A DNA stretch of 13,552 nt from Oscillospiraceae bacterium. GTDB taxonomy: Bacteria; Bacillota; Clostridia; Oscillospirales; Acutalibacteraceae. The position numbers and the translations under genes are program-made. Under the pieces are notes generated by a model. It saw only the letters and a program-made list of their open reading frames with translations, ran no database searches and was not told the origin of the DNA. The stretch spans positions 1-13,552 of the forward strand of contig JAQXMV010000223.1 of the NCBI GenBank assembly GCA_029013165.1, written 5' to 3'. The first letter of the stretch is position 1; the number at the start of each line of letters is the position of its first letter. This document shows positions 7,077 through 13,552 of this stretch, piece by piece.

Positions 7077-8195
7077 TTATGCGTTGATGGCGTCCAGAGA
7101 CTGCTTTTTGAGGTAGGCGTTGATGAAACCGTCGATATCTCCGTCCATGACGGCATTGATGTTGCCCATTTCATAGCCGGTGCGGTGATCCTTGACCAGG
7201 GTATAGGGCATGAAAACATAGGAACGGATCTGGCTGCCCCAGCCGATTTCTTTCTGGTCACCTTTGATATCCTCGATCTTGTCGAGGTGCTCTCTTTCTT
7301 TGATCTCAATGAGCTTTGACTTGAGCATACGCATACAGACTTCGCGGTTCTGATGCTGGCTTCTTTCCACCTGACAGGAGACGACGATGCCTGTGGGCTC
7401 ATGAATCAGACGCACGGCCGAGGAGGTCTTGTTGACCTTCTGTCCGCCTGCACCGGAGGCACGGTAAACCTCCATTTTGATATCCTCTTCCCTGATCTCC
7501 ACCTCGATGGTGTCGTCGATTTCCGGCATAACCTCCAGGGAAGCGAAAGAGGTGTGGCGTCTGCCTGAGGAGTCAAAGGGAGAAACGCGCACCAGACGGT
7601 GAACGCCCATTTCACTCTTGAGATAGCCGTAGGCGTTCTCGCCCTCGATGACAACCGTTGCGGATTTCAGACCGGCTTCGTCGCCGTCGAGGAAGTCGAC
7701 GGTGGTGAATTTAAAGCCGTGCTTGGTGGCCCATTGGCCATACATTCTGAAAAGCATCTGACACCAGTCCTGAGCCTCGGTTCCGCCGGCGCCGGCGTGG
7801 AAAGTCAGAATGGCGTTTTTGTTGTCATATTCACCGGAAAGCAGGGTGGCAAGGGTCTGCTTTTCCAGCTCGGCCTCCACGGCGCTGACACTGTTCTGAC
7901 ATTCCTCCAGCATATCAAGGTCTCCCTCTTCGTCGGAAAGCTCGATCATAACCAGCGCGTCCTCATAGGCACTTTTCAGGTCGTCATAGGCCTTGATTTT
8001 ATTTTTTAATGCGGCGATTCTCTGCAGAACCTTCTGTGAGTTTTGCAGATCTCCCCAGAAATCCTCGGCGGCGGTCTGCTCTTCCAGAGAGGCTATTTCA
8101 GCCGCCGTTTCCTCCAGACCGAGGGCAGAGGCCAGCTCTGTGAGAGGCTTTTCACTTTCCATGAGCTTTAGTCTCAATTCTTCAAACTGAATCAT
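7077..8195 (-). CDS. prfB: Peptide chain release factor 2
   Basis: RF2 recognises UGA and UAA stop codons in the ribosomal A site and triggers peptidyl-tRNA hydrolysis. The 372-residue product has the class I release factor layout. An N-terminal helical domain is followed by AGAGGTEAQDW (134-144), then the RF2-specific stop-codon tripeptide S205-P206-F207 within SPFDSSGRRHTSF, and the catalytic G250-G251-Q252 in GAGGQKVNKTSSAVR. SPF rather than PxT separates it from RF1. The gene is a single open frame: around residues 24-28 (A-L-G-L-E), where many prfB genes need a +1 shift at CTTTGA, there is neither the slippery codon nor a stop. The ATG is supported by GAAAGGA (8204-8210) on the minus strand. 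It is apparently monocistronic, with its own promoter and a hairpin terminator. Confidence 0.97.
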   Translation of the reverse strand: MIQFEELRLKLMESEKPLTELASALGLEETAAEIASLEEQTAAEDFWGDLQNSQKVLQRIAALKNKIKAYDDLKSAYEDALVMIELSDEEGDLDMLEECQNSVSAVEAELEKQTLATLLSGEYDNKNAILTFHAGAGGTEAQDWCQMLFRMYGQWATKHGFKFTTVDFLDGDEAGLKSATVVIEGENAYGYLKSEMGVHRLVRVSPFDSSGRRHTSFASLEVMPEIDDTIEVEIREEDIKMEVYRASGAGGQKVNKTSSAVRLIHEPTGIVVSCQVERSQHQNREVCMRMLKSKLIEIKEREHLDKIEDIKGDQKEIGWGSQIRSYVFMPYTLVKDHRTGYEMGNINAVMDGDIDGFINAYLKKQSLDAINA

Positions 8196-8315
8196 AATTC
8201 TAATCCTTTCAATTGCATTTTGCTTGATACTCGTCGGGAAACAGGTCTTATTCTTACATGATTTTAAGATCCTTTCTTCAAAATATAAGCCGTAATCACA
8301 AAATTATCCTTTTAC

Positions 8316-8343
8316 ATTATACACATTTATTTCCAAAGGGCAA
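8316..8343 (-). promoter_or_regulatory. Probable prfB promoter
   Basis: On the minus strand TTGCCC (8338-8343) and a perfect TATAAT (8316-8321) are 16 bp apart, predicting a leader of roughly 115 nt before the prfB ATG. The -35 box matches only 4 of 6 consensus bases. No riboswitch or attenuator was recognised in the leader. Confidence 0.55.
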
Positions 8344-8445
8344 CACCCTTGCCGAAAAAAAGTAGCTTTTTCACGGCCTGAAACACAAAAAATGCGGTTG
8401 TCGACGGCAAAAGGCTTACGAAAATTGCAGACGATGGGGCGGGTC

Positions 8446-8474
8446 TTGATTATTTTCTTTTGCTCGTATATAAT
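8446..8474 (+). promoter_or_regulatory. Promoter of the GH20 operon
   Basis: TTGATT (8446-8451) and TATAAT (8469-8474) have the ideal 17-bp spacing, 30 bp ahead of the first GH20 start codon. The short leader contains only the ribosome binding site AGAGG (8493-8497). Between this and the prfB promoter lies about 100 bp with short A/T-rich inverted repeats but no operator that could be named. Confidence 0.78.
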
Positions 8475-8504
8475 GTATGTAACAATCATGAAAGAGGAAA
8501 AAAT

Positions 8505-10088
8505 ATGAAATTCAGCGTTATCCCCGAACCGCTGCAAATGGAAACGGGCGCAGAACCCCTTTTCACGCTGACGCGCCTTTGTGAGATCGAGTGCGACAGT
8601 GCCGGAGAAAAGGCCAAAAAGAATCTTCTGAAATTTCTCGGTGACGCCTTCTCCATGGAGGTTCTCGGCACGGGACGGGAGAGAGTTGTGCTCCGGCTTT
8701 CCGAAGAGGCCATGCCTGATGAGGGTTATCGCCTGACCGTGAGGGATCACGAGGCCGTGATCGTCGGCGGCACCGAGAGGGGAATCTTTTACGGCGTTCA
8801 GACCTTGAAGCAGCTGCTTTTGCAGGGTGAGCTTTCCCTGCCCCGGATCCGGATCGAGGATAGTCCTCGGTTCCCTTACCGCGGTTTTATGCTCGACTGT
8901 GCCCGCTATTTTTTCACCAAGGAGGCTGTTTTTGTTTTCCTTGAGATGATGGCCATGCACAAGCTCAATAAGCTGCATCTTCACCTCAGTGACGATCAGG
9001 GCTTTCGGGTGATGCTGGAGGATAATATTCTGTTGACGGAGATCGGCTCTTACCGCAGTCACACGAATTTCGGCAAAGTCCCTCACAGCGGATTTTATAC
9101 CAAGCAGGACATCAGAGAAATCGTGGCTTTTGCGCAGGAACGGTGTATTGATATCATTCCGGAAATTGATTCTCCCGGCCACAGTGTGAGCATGATCGCG
9201 GCCTATCCTCAGCTTTCCTGCTTTGACAGGGAACTGACCGTGGCCACGGGCTGGGGCATCAAACACGATGTGTTGTGTGTGGGCAAGGAAAGCACCTATG
9301 ATTTTATATTCAGCGTTTTTGATGAGCTCATGGAGCTTTTTCCCGGCGAGCTGATCCATCTCGGCGGTGACGAGGTGCCCACGATGCGATGGGAGCTTTG
9401 TCCTCACTGCAGAAAGAAAAAGGAAGAGATGGGTCTGCAGAGCTTTGCCGATCTTCACACCTATTATCTCGGCAGAGTTGCCGCGCACATCGAAAGCCGC
9501 GGCAGAAAAGCCGTCATGTGGAATGACCGTCCGAAAGAAAAGAACGTGAGCAAAAGCGTCGTCTGGCAGCTCTGGAACAGTGAAATGAGCCACGAGGAAG
9601 CCGTCGCAGAAATGAACAGCGGCCGGGATTTCATTATTTCCTGCTCCGACGCTTATTATCTGGATCTGCCCTATGCCCTGACCGATCTTCAAACCTGCTA
9701 TGAATTTGAGCCGGCCTTTGAGGGAATCAGGGAGCCAAGCCGCCTGATGGGGGCGGAGTGCTGTCTCTGGGGAGAATATGTGCCCACGATGGCAAAGGCA
9801 GGCTACTGCACCTATCCCCGTCTCGGTGCTTTCGCCGAAAGAGTCTGGTCGGCGGCAGAAAAGAAAGATTATACTCATTTCTGCGGCAAGCTGGAAAACT
9901 ATTACGCCATGCTGGACTGCTTCGGAATCGACTATGCCAAAATGAGCCGGGCTATGCCCGGCGCTCTCAGCCGCATGGGCGGCAGATTATACTGGGAGAG
10001 AAGAAAGCTCCATTGGGGCGGGCTTCACAACCTGATTGATGATTTCACGGTGAAAAATAAATACACGATAAAGGAGAAAAAACAATGA
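8505..10088 (+). CDS. Beta-N-acetylhexosaminidase, glycoside hydrolase family 20 (first of pair)
   Basis: This 527-residue enzyme would remove terminal beta-linked GlcNAc or GalNAc by substrate-assisted catalysis. A non-catalytic N-terminal domain (about 1-118) precedes the barrel. Visible GH20 landmarks are R134 in LDCARYFF (sugar-binding Arg), HLHLSDDQGFR, H226 in EIDSPGH, the catalytic pair D289-E290 in HLGGDE, a CPHC motif just after it, and LWGEY plus PRLGAFAERVWS near the end. There is no signal peptide, so it probably works in the cytoplasm on imported oligosaccharides. Translation could be read from an in-frame TTG at 8460, but the ATG at 8505 has the ribosome binding site and lies after the promoter. 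The stop overlaps the next start (ATGA). DDQGFR instead of the usual DDQGWR suggests a somewhat different pocket from its neighbour. Confidence 0.93.
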   Translation: MKFSVIPEPLQMETGAEPLFTLTRLCEIECDSAGEKAKKNLLKFLGDAFSMEVLGTGRERVVLRLSEEAMPDEGYRLTVRDHEAVIVGGTERGIFYGVQTLKQLLLQGELSLPRIRIEDSPRFPYRGFMLDCARYFFTKEAVFVFLEMMAMHKLNKLHLHLSDDQGFRVMLEDNILLTEIGSYRSHTNFGKVPHSGFYTKQDIREIVAFAQERCIDIIPEIDSPGHSVSMIAAYPQLSCFDRELTVATGWGIKHDVLCVGKESTYDFIFSVFDELMELFPGELIHLGGDEVPTMRWELCPHCRKKKEEMGLQSFADLHTYYLGRVAAHIESRGRKAVMWNDRPKEKNVSKSVVWQLWNSEMSHEEAVAEMNSGRDFIISCSDAYYLDLPYALTDLQTCYEFEPAFEGIREPSRLMGAECCLWGEYVPTMAKAGYCTYPRLGAFAERVWSAAEKKDYTHFCGKLENYYAMLDCFGIDYAKMSRAMPGALSRMGGRLYWERRKLHWGGLHNLIDDFTVKNKYTIKEKKQ

Positions 10089-11689
10089 TCAATCTGATAC
10101 CGATGCCGGCCAATATCCGTCAGAGCGAGGGAGAGTATATCCTGCCGGAAAACCCCACCGTCTATATTGACGAAAGACTAAGCAGAATGAAAGCTTTGCT
10201 GGAAAGCACGCTGAAAATCAAAGCCCGTTACCAAAGTGAGGGTCAGATTTCGTTCCTTTTTGCATCCATGAAGCCGGGCAGTTATTCTCTGTCGGTTAAC
10301 GCCAAGGGTATACAGGTCTATGCACCGGATTATGAGGGCGCTTTTTATGCCATGCAGAGTCTCAGACAGCTTTTTGGCTGTGACTGGGCCGCCGTGAAAA
10401 AGTGCAGATTCACCGAGATCATCGATGACTGCGCCGAATATTCATGGAGGGGACTGCACCTGGATGAAAGCCGTCATTTCTTCGGCAAGGAAATCGTGAA
10501 AAAATATCTCGACTTTATGGCGCTTTATAAGCTGAACCGTTTCCACTGGCATCTGACGGACGATCAGGGCTGGCGCATAGAGATTGAAAAATATCCCCGC
10601 CTGACGGAAATCGGCAGCAAACGCCGGGGCTCTCAGCTCCATAGCTGGAAGTGTCATGAGGTGGACTTCACACCTTACGGCGGCTATTATACCAAAGATG
10701 ACATCCGGGAGATCATCGACTACGCCGCCGAGCGCTGCATCGAGATCGTGCCGGAAATTGATTTTCCTGCCCATACGGCGGCGGCCATAGCCGCCTATAA
10801 CGACATTGCCTGCAGAAATCTTGACAGAGAGGTGCACTATTACTGCGGAGGTCTTATTCCTGCAAAAGAGGGCATCAAGGACTGGAACAGACCGATCTGT
10901 TTAGGTTCTGATGAAGTGCTCTCTTTCGCATTTGATGTTATTGACGAGGTGGCAGAGCTGTTCCCCTTTGAATATTTCCATGTGGGCGGAGACGAGGCCC
11001 CCAGAGACGAGTGGAAGAAGTGTCCGCGCTGTCAGGAGAGAATCCGAAAGGAGGATCTCAAGGACGAGACGGCTCTGCAGGGCTGGTTTACCAATCAGCT
11101 CAACGCCCATCTGAAAGAAAAGGGCAAGATCATGATCGGCTGGAACGAGGTTCTCGCCGCAGATATTGTTGACCGTGATGTCGTGGCGCAGTACTGGACG
11201 CCTCAAAAGGATCAGAATGTTTTGACACACCTGAATAACGGCGGCAAGGTCATTCTTTCATGGCACAAGTATTTCTACTTTGATATGCTTCACACCTATT
11301 GCACGCCCAAGGGTACCTACGGTTTTACTGCGGCGACTGCCGGTGTAAAGGACGAACTGAAAAAGAATGTTCTCGGTGTGGAGGGTGAAGTCTGGACCGA
11401 ATGGATTGCCGATGAAGATCATTTGTTCTTCAATATTGCCTCCCGTATGCCGGCACTGGCTGAGTGCGGCTGGTCGAAAGACAGCGTAAAGAATTACAGC
11501 AGCTTTGCCCGGCGGCTGAAAGCCCAGCACAAAATTATGGACGCGATGGGCATTTATTACGGTGACGATGCGATCACCATGAAGAAAGATCCTCTGCGCA
11601 AGAAATATATGGCCAAGAAAAACGGCTCGTCTATCGGTTATTTCGATTGCGAATACACACTGAGTAAACTGAAAACCGACAAGAAATAA
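10085..11689 (+). CDS. Beta-N-acetylhexosaminidase, glycoside hydrolase family 20 (second of pair)
   Basis: This 534-residue GH20 enzyme is paralogous to its upstream neighbour and translationally coupled to it. ATGA at 10085-10088 contains both its start and the preceding stop, with AAGGAG (10071-10076) inside the upstream gene. An N-terminal GH20b-like domain (opening INLIPMPANI) precedes the barrel. Landmarks are R130 in LDESRHFF, HWHLTDDQGWR, H230 in EIDFPAH, the catalytic D303-E304 in HVGGDE, a following CPRC, and EVWTEW near the C-terminus. No signal peptide is present, so action in the cytoplasm is likely. Divergence from the first enzyme at the substrate-side residues (E-S for C-A before the Arg, W for F, different C-terminal aromatic loop) suggests the two cut different linkages or different sugars. 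That is inference; activity on terminal HexNAc is family knowledge. Confidence 0.94.
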   Translation: MINLIPMPANIRQSEGEYILPENPTVYIDERLSRMKALLESTLKIKARYQSEGQISFLFASMKPGSYSLSVNAKGIQVYAPDYEGAFYAMQSLRQLFGCDWAAVKKCRFTEIIDDCAEYSWRGLHLDESRHFFGKEIVKKYLDFMALYKLNRFHWHLTDDQGWRIEIEKYPRLTEIGSKRRGSQLHSWKCHEVDFTPYGGYYTKDDIREIIDYAAERCIEIVPEIDFPAHTAAAIAAYNDIACRNLDREVHYYCGGLIPAKEGIKDWNRPICLGSDEVLSFAFDVIDEVAELFPFEYFHVGGDEAPRDEWKKCPRCQERIRKEDLKDETALQGWFTNQLNAHLKEKGKIMIGWNEVLAADIVDRDVVAQYWTPQKDQNVLTHLNNGGKVILSWHKYFYFDMLHTYCTPKGTYGFTAATAGVKDELKKNVLGVEGEVWTEWIADEDHLFFNIASRMPALAECGWSKDSVKNYSSFARRLKAQHKIMDAMGIYYGDDAITMKKDPLRKKYMAKKNGSSIGYFDCEYTLSKLKTDKK

Positions 11690-11722
11690 ATCCTGATCGG
11701 AAAAGGATTTTTGTCAAAAATA

Positions 11723-11765
11723 AACTGCTTTCTCTGCCTTGTATCAGCAAAGAAAGCAGTTTTTT
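11723..11765. terminator. Bidirectional terminator between the GH20 operon and trxB
   Basis: Bases 11723-11737 (AACTGCTTTCTCTGC) pair with 11747-11761 (GCAAAGAAAGCAGTT) in a 15-bp stem with one mismatch and a 9-nt loop. Six T (11760-11765) follow on the plus strand and TATTTTT follows on the minus strand. It lies between the convergent GH20 and thioredoxin reductase genes and its T run overlaps the trxB stop codon. This is the best terminator in the window. Confidence 0.88.
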
Positions 11766-12660
11766 ATTGTAGAAATTCGAGGGCTTTGGTGGCGGCCACA
11801 GTGCCGTCGGCCACAGCGGTGGTCAGCTGACGCACGGCTTTTTTCCGGCAGTCGCCGCAGACATAGATACCGTCCTTGACCTCACAGTCTTCTCCGGCAA
11901 TGACATAGCCGTTTTCGTCCAGCGGCAGAATGTCGGCAAAGCCGGCGGTCATCGGTTCCTGGCCGATGGCGAGGAACAGGCCGTTCACGGCAAGGCTGGT
12001 TTCATTGCCGTCTTTTTTGTTTTTTACGGTGATATTCTTCAAAATAGGATCCCCATGGGCAGAAAGAAGAACACTGTCGAGAATCAGCTCGATGTTTTCT
12101 GCTGCGCTGACCCGTTGCACCAGCTTCTCTTCGGCGCGGAAGGTGTCGCGGCGGTGGATCAGATAGACTTTTTTACACAGCTCACTGAGATACACTGCGT
12201 CATGGAGCGCCGTGCTGCCGCCGCCGACCACTGCCACATCTCTGCCGCGGAAGAAGTTTCCGTCACACAGGGCGCAGTAGGAAAGTCCTCGGCCGATGAG
12301 CTCCTTTTCATTTTCCAGACCGCTTCGCCGCGCTCTTGCCCCCAGGGCAAAGATCACGGCTCTGGCCTCGTAGGCCCCTGAATCGGTGACAACTTTTTTG
12401 ATGTCTCCGTCGGTGACGCCGGTGACAGTTTCACTGCGGAACTCACAGCCATAGCTTTGCGCCTGACTGTGCAAGTTGGCAGAAAAATCCATGCCGCTGA
12501 TATGCTCAAATCCCGGATAGTTTTCCACGCTGTGGCTCTGACTGATCTGTCCGCCGTAGCTGCCCCCCTCGAAAAGAAGTACGCTTTTTCCGCCTCTGAG
12601 GGCATATATGGCGGCGGTGAGACCGGAGGGTCCGCCGCCGATGATGATAATGTCTTTCAT
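11764..12660 (-). CDS. trxB: Thioredoxin reductase (NADPH type)
   Basis: This 298-residue low-molecular-weight flavoprotein would pass electrons from NADPH through FAD to a redox disulfide and on to thioredoxin. In order, it has the FAD-binding G8-G9-G10-P-S-G13, the active-site C129-A-L-C132 followed by DG, the second dinucleotide fold VVGGGSTALHDA (144-155), H169-R170-R171 and FRA (174-176) that contact the NADPH phosphate, and the FAD-contacting CGDCRKKAVRQ (268-278). The HRR/FRA residues argue for NADPH rather than ferredoxin. An additional CxxC, C268-G-D-C271, lies within the second FAD motif. The ATG has AAGAGGTG (12666-12673, minus strand) 5 nt upstream. No thioredoxin gene is adjacent. 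Related ferredoxin/flavodoxin-type reductases are less likely given the retained NADPH residues. Confidence 0.93.
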   Translation of the reverse strand: MKDIIIIGGGPSGLTAAIYALRGGKSVLLFEGGSYGGQISQSHSVENYPGFEHISGMDFSANLHSQAQSYGCEFRSETVTGVTDGDIKKVVTDSGAYEARAVIFALGARARRSGLENEKELIGRGLSYCALCDGNFFRGRDVAVVGGGSTALHDAVYLSELCKKVYLIHRRDTFRAEEKLVQRVSAAENIELILDSVLLSAHGDPILKNITVKNKKDGNETSLAVNGLFLAIGQEPMTAGFADILPLDENGYVIAGEDCEVKDGIYVCGDCRKKAVRQLTTAVADGTVAATKALEFLQ

Positions 12661-12725
12661 TCTTTCACCTCTTGTTTTGCCATTGTGGCTTAGGCACTCG
12701 CAGACCTTTCAATGACATGCAAAAC

Positions 12726-12754
12726 TTTATATGTTTATTCTACCACAAGGTCAA
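12726..12754 (-). promoter_or_regulatory. trxB promoter
   Basis: On the minus strand TTGACC (12749-12754) and TATAAA (12726-12731) are exactly 17 bp apart, each one base from consensus, giving a leader of about 60 nt before the trxB ATG. Confidence 0.72.
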
Positions 12755-12816
12755 ACAAAATAATATAGTAAAAAGGTTATTTTTTTATAAAATAAGTAGG
12801 AATCATACTTTATGTG

Positions 12817-12845
12817 TGGAAATTTTCTGCACCTTGTGTTATAAT
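12817..12845 (+). promoter_or_regulatory. Extended -10 promoter of the terminal hydrolase gene
   Basis: A perfect TATAAT (12840-12845) is preceded by TGT (12837-12839), forming an extended -10 element. The best -35 at 17 bp is a weak TGGAAA (12817-12822). It lies 60 bp before the TTG start of the downstream gene and is divergent from the trxB promoter. Confidence 0.6.
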
Positions 12846-12905
12846 AATTCGGTTAGACGCGATATGATGCTCGTTTTCAGAATATAACGGAAAGGAACGG
12901 CGGTC

Positions 12906-13552
12906 TTGAATAAGGTTATTGATTCTCTGAATATCAATTATATTTGCCGTGGCGAAGGCGATCCGGTTCTTTTGCTTCACGGCTGGGGCTCGAATATCAA
13001 GCTCTTTGAAAACACCATAAACATACTTGCACAGAAATATCAAGTTCTGGCCATGGATATGCCGGGCTTCGGCGAAAGCGACGAGCCGAAAGAACCCTGG
13101 TCTGTGGACGATTATGTGGATTTTGTTCTGAAATTTCTGCAGGACTATTCTTTTGAAAAGATCACGCTTCTGGGTCACTCCTTCGGCGGCCGGGTGATTA
13201 TCAAGCTCTGTGCCCGGGAACTGCCCTTTGAAGTCGAAAAAGTCATTCTTCTTGATTCCGCAGGTGTCAAGCCGAAAAAGACCTTTTCCCAGAAAGCCAA
13301 GCAGGGTATCTATAAGGCCACAAAGAATATCTATTCCTCGGCGGCGGTGCAGAAGCTCTTCCCCGATGCCCTGGAAAATCTGCGGCGCAGAAATGGCTCC
13401 GCTGACTATAACGCGGCTTCGCCGGTGATGAGACAGACCCTCGTCAAGGTTGTCAATGAGGATCTGACAGATCTGATGCCTCATATCAAGGCGCCGACAC
13501 TGCTGATCTGGGGCAGAAACGATGACGCCACGCCTCTTTCCGACGGACAGCT
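12906..13552 (+). CDS. Alpha/beta hydrolase, C-terminus cut by the window edge
   Basis: The frame is open from the TTG at 12906 to the window end (215 codons plus 2 bases), so the C-terminal part is missing. It is a typical cytoplasmic alpha/beta hydrolase fold: LLLHGWGSN (22-30, oxyanion region), DMPGFGESDEP (51-61), the nucleophile elbow GHSFGG with S92, then a cap region (about 120-185) rich in Lys and Arg, and PTLLIWGRNDDATPL, which supplies the catalytic Asp. The catalytic His would lie beyond the window. The TTG start is supported by AAAGGAA (12891-12897) with an 8-nt spacer; an in-frame stop at 12885-12887 excludes a longer N-terminus, and no ATG is near. Substrate is not predictable; such proteins include esterases, lipases and C-C hydrolases. 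Confidence 0.88.
   Translation, partial: MNKVIDSLNINYICRGEGDPVLLLHGWGSNIKLFENTINILAQKYQVLAMDMPGFGESDEPKEPWSVDDYVDFVLKFLQDYSFEKITLLGHSFGGRVIIKLCARELPFEVEKVILLDSAGVKPKKTFSQKAKQGIYKATKNIYSSAAVQKLFPDALENLRRRNGSADYNAASPVMRQTLVKVVNEDLTDLMPHIKAPTLLIWGRNDDATPLSDGQ

Noticed and set aside
8196..8315. Possible riboswitch or leader peptide in the prfB 5' leader
   Set aside because: The leader is about 115 nt, but no known aptamer core, strong nested hairpins or short peptide with regulatory codons was seen.
8304..9878. Minus-strand open frame of 524 codons opposite the first GH20 gene
   Set aside because: It runs through the GH20 gene and its promoter. The GH20 frame has all catalytic motifs; this one has no recognisable domain.
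12810..13484. Minus-strand open frame opposite the terminal hydrolase
   Set aside because: The plus strand encodes a clear alpha/beta hydrolase from 12906 with GHSFGG; the minus-strand reading has no motifs or ribosome binding site.

Overview
The window reads as a chromosomal segment of an anaerobic, low-to-mid G+C Bacillota, most likely a gut-type Clostridia. Supporting signs are strong AGGAGG ribosome binding sites, occasional TTG starts, canonical sigma-A type promoters, a lipoprotein with a Thr/Ala-rich linker, and an aldo/keto reductase carrying two [4Fe-4S] clusters. That assignment is inference from gene content and style; no rRNA, tRNA or taxonomic marker phylogeny is available here.

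Layout. (1) Positions 86-1292, minus strand: a ferredoxin-fused aldo/keto reductase with its own promoter and a terminator-like hairpin. (2) Positions 1344-5049, plus strand and divergent from it: a TAXI-type TRAP transporter. A lipoprotein substrate-binding receptor is followed, after a 431-bp gap, by a fused small/large membrane permease. The gap holds a stable stem-loop, a 174-bp MITE-like imperfect palindrome with 13-bp terminal inverted repeats, and a second hairpin. (3) Positions 5412-6989: a secreted lipase-like alpha/beta hydrolase whose nucleophile elbow reads G-R-C-L-G, with Cys in place of Ser. (4) Positions 7077-8195, minus: prfB (release factor 2) as one uninterrupted frame, without the usual programmed frameshift. 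The hydrolase and prfB converge on a shared perfect hairpin. (5) Positions 8505-11689, plus: two tandem, translationally coupled, apparently cytoplasmic GH20 beta-N-acetylhexosaminidases behind a strong promoter. (6) Positions 11764-12660, minus: a thioredoxin reductase, convergent with the GH20 pair across a bidirectional terminator. (7) From 12906 to the window end, plus: a serine alpha/beta hydrolase, truncated by the window edge.

Most units look independent (separate promoters and terminators). The clear functional groupings are the TAXI receptor with its permease (Na+- or H+-driven uptake of an organic acid or amino acid, substrate unknown) and the GH20 pair (intracellular release of terminal GlcNAc/GalNAc from imported oligosaccharides). 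No defence system, CRISPR array, prophage or transposase gene was seen. The observations most worth following are the Cys-nucleophile hydrolase, the MITE-like palindrome inside the transporter operon, and the hairpin at the very 5' end of the receptor mRNA.
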